The notes beneath the pieces are model-generated. The model did no database searches and was not told the DNA's origin. It saw only the letters and a list, made by a program, of their open reading frames with translations. The position numbers and the translations under genes were made by a program. From Kitagawia praeruptora (Eukaryota; Streptophyta; Magnoliopsida; Apiales; Apiaceae): 64,000 nt of DNA. This document shows, piece after piece, positions 58,266 through 64,000 of this stretch. The stretch spans positions 17,975,001 to 18,039,000 of the forward strand of contig CM075351.1 in the NCBI GenBank assembly GCA_037693485.1, in the 5' to 3' direction. Each line of letters begins with the position of its first letter. The first letter of the stretch is position 1.

Positions 58266-60463
58266 TGTAAAACCGCGTAAATATTAATTTTATTTTATTA
58301 TTAGATATTAAATTTTTAAGTCATTTTTATTTAGATAATTATTTTAATTAGTAATTTTTAGAATTCTTTTTGTGCAAGATATTTTGAATAAGGATGATAT
58401 TCTTATTAGAGGAAAGAAGTGTGAAAAGATATTAGAAAATCAGAATCATTTAATTTAAAAGATTTGTGTGAATTAGGATATTCTTAATTTACGTATTAGT
58501 TGAAAAGATTGTACGTAAGTTTTAGAAGTTACCTTAATTAATTAGGGTTTAGGGGGCTATATAAGAATCCCAATCGTTGTTGTAAAGCTCGTACAGATTT
58601 TCATACCAGAGGTATGTTTCTTTCTCTTTGTTTAAATTTGCATGCTCTTGTCTGCTTATTGAATTCATTTGTATTTTATGTGTTGTTTTTTTTCATTATA
58701 TATTATTATGCATATTATTTTATGTGCTCTCTTTGTATGCTTAGAACTAATTACATAGAATTCTTTAATAAGTATCTCTACTTGTTTTGGTGCCACAAGA
58801 CTGATGCGCCTATGCATGCTTTAGAAGTAACAAAATAATAAAAGAAGAGAGATCATCTATACTACCTTTATGTGATTACACTTGCATGAACTTATATGAA
58901 TTTCCGATTGAGTTTTTAATTTACATGCTTATGTCCATAAATTTATTTTTATTAATTGTCATGGATTTCAGTTAGATCTTATAACAGATCAAAAGTCAAA
59001 TTTTTATGTGCGAATATAGAAAGAAAAAGGTCCGATTTATGTGTACTTATTTTGTTTTGTGATGTTAATTTTATAAGTTTATGTTTTTTTATATAATTGT
59101 GAGCAGGAGTTAATTTGATTGGCCAGAAAAAGTTACCTTTATGTTTTAAAAGGACTAATTTGTTAATTAATGATTAATTGTATTTTGTTACAATTAGTTG
59201 CGTATTTAACTATTAAGTTATGTTAGTTTAGTTCTTCATGCATGTAAAGTAGTTTTACATGTACAATGTTAAGTATGTTAAAAAGTGGAAACGTTTGGGA
59301 ACCTTTTTGCAGTTTAAGCATCTAACCTGAATTAGTTCCGTGTACGACATTGGACCTTTAAGGCCTATTCAATTTCCTTTTAATTATAATTTGTTTTGTT
59401 ATAATCCTTGACTGTTTGTTTTTGGTTTAATATAGTAAGCATGCGTTTACTTTCTATTTGTTGTTATATGACTTTAAATACGTAGTTAAGTGCTTTGCAT
59501 GTATAAAAGTATGTGTGATTAATTGTTTTATGTTTATTAATTAAATTATAGGATTGTGCTTGTGTTAATATTCAGTTCAGTCGACGTTGAGGTAAGTATT
59601 TTTTGACTTACTTTTATTTTTGGAAAAGATATTGATATTCTGTTTTTGATTTTCGTATAAGATATAAGATTCTGTTTTTGATTTTCGTATAAGATATAAG
59701 AAATTCTGTTTCGAAATTTATAAGATATAAGTATTTGATTTTAGAATCCTCAGTCTCTACGTTTCGAACCCGTTCGTAATTTACGCTATAGTTCCGGAAC
59801 TAGCCTTAGATACCCTTAGTAGGCGCACAAGTGTGCAACTTTAGATACCTATTAAGGGCGCGTAATTATTGAACTTTAGATGCCGGTCACTGGCAAAGTG
59901 TGGCGAAAGAATAAGAATAAGATGCCGGTCACTGGCAAAGTGTGGCCGTAGAGCAAGACTGTGGTATTTTTGATTTCGCAATATTTCTGTATCTGCTTCT
60001 GCTTCTGTTTTAAATTCTGTATTTTAAAAATATAAAACTTTGGGTTGGAATTGTTTTCATAAATGTTTTGTAAACTTATATTTGATTCTGAAAATTATTT
60101 TATTGAAACGCCCATTGATTTTTAAGAGCAACTGTTAGTCAATTTGTACTTGCTGAGCTGTGTAGCTCATCCATTTCTAATATTTCAGGTTTCAATCTTG
60201 GAAGCTTAATATGAATAAGGATATGAATTTTGTGGACTTTCGTGCTAGCTGCTTTATTGGATTAGACTCTTTGCATTATTAGAATAAAGATTGTTATTAA
60301 ATATTGGATTTATGGAGCTGCGTCTCCGTTTTTATGGTTTTAGAATATTGAATTTGACTGCTGCATTTGACTTTCGTGACTTTTTGATTATTCGAATAAA
60401 AGAAATACATTTTATTTAAGTTTCGTATTTAGAATTAATATCTCGAAAAGGCGGGATGTTACA
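58266..60463 (+). repeat. 5' LTR of the gag-only element
   Basis: 2,198 bp, TGTAAAACC...GATGTTACA, with short inverted ends TGTAA/TTACA. The 74-codon frame at 58614-58838 also exists in the other LTR and has no recognised family. Over the shared part the two LTRs differ at only a few positions (for example near 58313, 58392 and 59293). Confidence 0.9.
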
Positions 60464-60465
60464 GT

Positions 60466-60478
60466 TGGCATCAGAGCC
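60466..60478 (+). other. Primer-binding site of the gag-only element
   Basis: TGGCATCAGAGCC, two bases after the LTR. It matches the tRNA-iMet complement TGGTATCAGAGCC with one change. Confidence 0.8.
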
Positions 60479-60681
60479 TAGGTTTTCCTTCGGAGTGTAT
60501 TAGGTATGGGACTAGTACATTCCCTAGGAGCGATCCTATAGACTATCGTATAGGTTTTGACCTTTAAGTTAGTAAATTATTTTGAATCTAGGTCATTTAT
60601 TTGTGTGATTATTTGACTTGTTTGAGTTTTATGATTTTGATCATTGATTATAAGTTTGGAAGTTTGTCGTTTTTAGAAAAG

Positions 60682-61689
60682 ATGGACGGAGAAGGCAATA
60701 ATGGCAATCAGGGCAACAACAATCAGAATGGCAACAACAATGGTGATGGTGGAAATGTATTTGACCAGCTAGCTGAGACTCTAGCTACACTCGTGAATCA
60801 GCAACCCAGGCAACAGAATATCGTCTCTCAGTTCAAGCGTTTGAACCCGCCAACTTTCGATGGGGCGACTGATCCGGCCATAGTCGAGATGTGGATACAG
60901 GAGATGGAAAAAGCTTTCGGACTTCTAAGCAGCAACGAGGAGCAGAAGGTCACCTTAGCTGTGTATCAATTGCAAGGCAGTGCTTATGACTGGTGGCTCA
61001 TGGAGAAAAGGAAGAACGAGACCGCAACCGCTGAAGGGGAACCGGAACCATACACCTGGGCAAAGTTCAAAAAGGCATTAGAAGCTAAGTACTTTCCGAG
61101 AACAGTTCGTCTACAAAAGGAAAGGGACTTCATTCGACTCGAGCAAGGTGGAAAGACTGTTACCGAATATGAGGCGAAATTTGCAAAGCTCTCGAAGTAC
61201 GCGCCGACCTTAGTGGCAGATGAAAGCAGCCGAGCAAGGAGATTGGAAGAAGGATTTCGAACCGACATTAGGAATTCGGTGGCGTCTTTTGAACTTCAGA
61301 CGTACGAAGCTGTGCTCAACAAGGCTTTGGTAATCGAGAGGGGCCTAGCTGAATCTGAAAAGGCGACAAGCAACTGGAACAAGAAGCGATTCGCTCCAAC
61401 TGGTGGATTTTCTTCTCAAAGGGGACCCTTCAAGAAGCCACACGAGTATGATAATATCGGAGGACATGTTGATCGAGAGAAGTGTTCGAGGTGCGGTAAG
61501 AATCATCCGGACAAGGACTGCAGATGGAATAGGGGTGCCTGTTTTCATTGCGGAGAAGTAGGACACAAGATTTCTGAGTGCCCACACAACCCACCACCAA
61601 GGAATGAAGCTGCACCAAGGAAGGAAGCTGATAAGAAGATGGGCATTGGACGTGTGTTTCAACTCACTGGAAGTCGCACCAACTATTAA
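60682..61689 (+). CDS. gag: Gag polyprotein (capsid and nucleocapsid only)
   Basis: 335 residues from ATG 60682, chosen because it opens with the typical Gly/Asn-rich gag start (MDGEGNNGNQGNNN); an earlier in-frame TTG has no support. The retrotransposon gag domain spans about residues 50-220 (LNPPTFDGATDPAIVEMWIQ, then AYDWW, FKKALEAKYFP and FIRLEQGGKTVTEYEAKF). Two zinc knuckles follow: CX2CX3HX4C (CSRCGKNHPDKDC) and CX2CX4HX4C (CFHCGEVGHKISEC). The frame continues to RVFQLT, where Gypsy polyproteins normally pass into protease, and then ends after six unrelated residues. The product could form particles and bind RNA, but copying would need enzymes from a relative. The frame is intact. Confidence 0.9.
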   Translation: MDGEGNNGNQGNNNQNGNNNGDGGNVFDQLAETLATLVNQQPRQQNIVSQFKRLNPPTFDGATDPAIVEMWIQEMEKAFGLLSSNEEQKVTLAVYQLQGSAYDWWLMEKRKNETATAEGEPEPYTWAKFKKALEAKYFPRTVRLQKERDFIRLEQGGKTVTEYEAKFAKLSKYAPTLVADESSRARRLEEGFRTDIRNSVASFELQTYEAVLNKALVIERGLAESEKATSNWNKKRFAPTGGFSSQRGPFKKPHEYDNIGGHVDREKCSRCGKNHPDKDCRWNRGACFHCGEVGHKISECPHNPPPRNEAAPRKEADKKMGIGRVFQLTGSRTNY

Positions 61690-61756
61690 GGTACGATTTA
61701 TTTTCTTCGTGATTTATTTTATTTTATTATTGTGAATTTGGGGACCAAATTCTTTT

Positions 61757-61769
61757 AAGGAGGGAAGAA
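61757..61769 (+). other. Polypurine tract of the gag-only element
   Basis: AAGGAGGGAAGAA directly before the 3' LTR. It differs by one base from the LARD tract at 31724-31736. Confidence 0.85.
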
Positions 61770-62885
61770 TGTAAAACCGCGTAAATATTAATTTTATTTT
61801 ATTATTAGATATTAGATTTTTAAGTCATTTTTATTTAGATAATTATTTTAATTAGTAATTTTTAGAATTCTTTTTGTGCAAGATATTTTGAATGAGGATG
61901 ATATTCTTATTAGAGGAAAGAAGTGTGAAAAGATATTAGAAAATCAGAATCATTTAATTTAAAAGATTTGTGTGAATTAGGATATTCTTAATTTACGTAT
62001 TAGTTGAAAAGATTGTACGTAAGTTTTAGAAGTTACCTTAATTAATTAGGGTTTAGGGGGCTATATAAGAATCCCAATCGTTGTTGTAAAGCTCGTACAG
62101 ATTTTCATACCAGAGGTATGTTTCTTTCTCTTTGTTTAAATTTGCATGCTCTTGTCTGCTTATTGAATTCATTTGTATTTTATGTGTTGTTTTTTTTCAT
62201 TATATATTATTATGCATATTATTTTATGTGCTCTCTTTGTATGCTTAGAACTAATTACATAGAATTCTTTAATAAGTATCTCTACTTGTTTTGGTGCCAC
62301 AAGACTGATGCGCCTATGCATGCTTTAGAAGTAACAAAATAATAAAAGAAGAGAGATCATCTATACTACCTTTATGTGATTACACTTGCATGAACTTATA
62401 TGAATTTCCGATTGAGTTTTTAATTTACATGCTTATGTCCATAAATTTATTTTTATTAATTGTCATGGATTTCAGTTAGATCTTATAACAGATCAAAAGT
62501 CAAATTTTTATGTGCGAATATAGAAAGAAAAAGGTCCGATTTATGTGTACTTATTTTGTTTTGTGATGTTAATTTTATAAGTTTATGTTTTTTTATATAA
62601 TTGTGAGCAGGAGTTAATTTGATTGGCCAGAAAAAGTTACCTTTATGTTTTAAAAGGACTAATTTGTTAATTAATGATTAATTGTATTTTGTTACAATTA
62701 GTTGCGTATTTAACTATTAAGTTATGTTAGTTTAGTTCTTCATGCATGTAAAGTAGTTTTACATGTACAATGTTAAGTATGTTAAAAAGTGGAAAAGTTT
62801 GGGAACCTTTTTGCAGTTTAAGCATCTAACCTGAATTAGTTCCGTGTACGACATTGGACCTTTAAGGCCTATTCAATTTCCTTTT

Positions 62886-63693
62886 TTTTTTTGAAAAAAA
62901 CGTACTTGCATTAGAACTACGCTTGTTCAGCGTCAATATTACAAGTAATAAAATCTGGAGCAGTATATAACCACTCATTTAGACCTGACATAGAATACGT
63001 AGCTTGGGCTAACAAGTGTGTTACCGTATTCGCAGACCTTGGCACAAACTGAACTAACACTTCATCATAGTGTTTAATAATCTCCCGACAATCATCTACT
63101 ATAGAATCAAAATACGATTGTCCCCCTTCCCCATTTACTGCAGACACCAGTTGCTTTGAATCGCATTCGAAGATACACTTCGTTCTTCTCCAGTTTTCCG
63201 TCCATAACAGCGCTTCACGAAGACTAACAGCTTCGACTTCCTTAGCATGCAACTGTCCCTGGAACCCCCTATTTCGAGCTCTGAGAAACTGGCCAAGCTC
63301 ATCTCTAATCACACAACCAACACCCATCTCCCCAGTTTGTTGCTTACAAGCACCGTCCGTGTTTATCTTAACCCAATCTGTAGGAGGTTTACACCAACAA
63401 CGATCATTTCCAACCTGCTGGTTATTCTGCATTCTCTCCTCCATAGCACGACACCATTCCTCCAACATACTGTTCGCCCTGGAGCATATACCAAAACTGG
63501 ACATATTTATATGGTTCCACACCCAATTATTTCGACGATTCCACAAGTTCCAGCACAACAAACCAATTCTACCATTTTGTATCTTACTCCCATGTCGAAA
63601 AACTCTCTTCAGCAGAGACATAACAGTATCACTCTCACACGCTTGCACTACCTCTGTAAGACCAGCCTTTGCCCACACTTCCTTAGCAAAACC
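62886..63693 (-). mobile_element. 5'-truncated LINE fragment inside the 3' LTR
   Basis: About 0.8 kb absent from the 5' LTR, starting with a T run (the poly-A tail on the minus strand) and carrying the C-terminal end of a LINE ORF2. The empty site is seen at about 59382. No clear target duplication. Confidence 0.85.
62917..63678 (-). CDS. LINE ORF2 C-terminus: RNase H domain
   Basis: 253 codons from the first ATG; the frame is open a little further upstream to the truncation point near 63690. The first part (LLCWNLWNRRNNWVWN) is the end of the zf-RVT region. The RNase H domain follows from about residue 100, with INTDGAC (first Asp), AKEVEAVSLREAL (Glu), FECDSKQLVSAV (Asp) and the HLLAQ motif near the end. 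It is the tail of a LINE polyprotein without reverse transcriptase or endonuclease, so it is inactive in retrotransposition. It shares domain order with, but is clearly diverged from, the LINE at 22215-25343. Confidence 0.85.
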   Translation of the reverse strand: MWAKAGLTEVVQACESDTVMSLLKRVFRHGSKIQNGRIGLLCWNLWNRRNNWVWNHINMSSFGICSRANSMLEEWCRAMEERMQNNQQVGNDRCWCKPPTDWVKINTDGACKQQTGEMGVGCVIRDELGQFLRARNRGFQGQLHAKEVEAVSLREALLWTENWRRTKCIFECDSKQLVSAVNGEGGQSYFDSIVDDCREIIKHYDEVLVQFVPRSANTVTHLLAQATYSMSGLNEWLYTAPDFITCNIDAEQA

Positions 63694-64000
63694 AATTATA
63701 ATTTGTTTTGTTATAATCCTTGACTGTTTGTTTTTGGTTTAATATAGTAAGCATGCGTTTACTTTCTATTTGTTGTTATATGACTTTAAATACGTAGTTA
63801 AGTGCTTTGCATGTATAAAAGTATGTGTGATTAATTGTTTTATGTTTATTAATTAAATTATAGGATTGTGCTTGTGTTAATATTCAGTTCAGTCGACGTT
63901 GAGGTAAGTATTTTTTGACTTACTTTTATTTTTGGAAAAGATATTGATATTCTGTTTTTGATTTTCGTATAAGATATAAGATTCTGTTTTTGATTTTCGT

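Larger units (their letters stand above)
58266..64000 (+). mobile_element. Gag-only Gypsy retrotransposon (TR-GAG type), truncated by the window
   Basis: A 5' LTR of 2,198 bp, a tRNA-iMet-type primer site, a gag gene, an 80-bp tail with a polypurine tract, and a 3' LTR that runs past the window end. Protease, reverse transcriptase, RNase H and integrase are all missing: the reading frame stops just after the zinc knuckles. The polypurine tract and LTR ends resemble those of the LARD at 27316-37457, which suggests the same Gypsy lineage. Confidence 0.88.
61770..64000 (+). repeat. 3' LTR of the gag-only element (interrupted, incomplete)
   Basis: Matches the 5' LTR from its first base. It is broken by a LINE fragment at about 62886-63693, resumes with AATTATAATTTG, and runs off the window with the last part of the LTR (about 0.8 kb) unseen. 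Confidence 0.9.

Noticed and set aside
58614..58838. 74-codon hydrophobic frame present twice (also 62118-62342)
   Set aside because: The copies are the two LTRs of one element; no domain and AT-driven hydrophobicity.
1..64000. CRISPR array, bacterial operon or prophage
   Set aside because: No regularly spaced identical repeats with unique spacers, and all coding content is plant transposon or plant gene fragments.

Overview
This is nuclear DNA from a flowering plant, almost certainly a eudicot. It is AT-rich and carries plant Ty3/Gypsy elements, plant L1-type LINEs, Helitrons, CACTA, Mutator, hAT and Stowaway elements, and intron-bearing fragments of plant genes (AGO4-clade Argonaute, TIM21, an ICT1-like release factor). 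The species cannot be fixed from this sequence. No intact host gene was found. The window is a heterochromatin-like stack of transposons inserted into one another.

Layout. 1-5.8 kb: a TATG/TGTA microsatellite, a degenerate tRNA-like sequence, an 818-bp Mutator foldback with a 9-bp target duplication, a Helitron 3' end, the 3' end of a CACTA element and a 221-bp direct repeat. 5.8-14.4 kb: a complete, very young Athila/Tat-branch LTR retrotransposon on the minus strand (1,485-bp LTRs, CTTAT target duplication) that encodes only gag-protease. 14.4-25.4 kb: Helitron-family repeats head to tail, holding a second Mutator foldback and a 5'-truncated LINE with an open reverse transcriptase/RNase H frame. 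26.7-42.5 kb: a 15.7-kb CACTA element (AAT target duplication) that lacks a transposase. It contains a 10.1-kb LARD-type retrotransposon (two 4,408-bp LTRs, CTCTC target duplication) and a string of captured host exons.

42.5-57 kb: Stowaway-like MITEs, a probable Copia LTR fragment, then a four-level nest: Helitron-family repeat > Stowaway MITE (TA duplication) > hAT-like element (8-bp duplication ATTGGGTG) > two Helitrons tail to tail. 57-64 kb: a third Mutator foldback, another Helitron 3' end, and a gag-only Gypsy element whose 3' LTR holds a second LINE fragment and runs off the window.

The elements relate as follows. The three LTR elements (gag-pro, LARD, gag-only) keep LTRs, primer-binding site and polypurine tract but lack most of pol, so each would depend on enzymes from autonomous relatives. 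The CACTA keeps its termini and TTTAGACATCGG-type subterminal repeats but has swapped coding content for host exons. The most notable item is that CACTA: it carries N-terminal exons of an AGO4-like gene, part of the machinery plants use to silence transposons, beside exons for two mitochondrial proteins.
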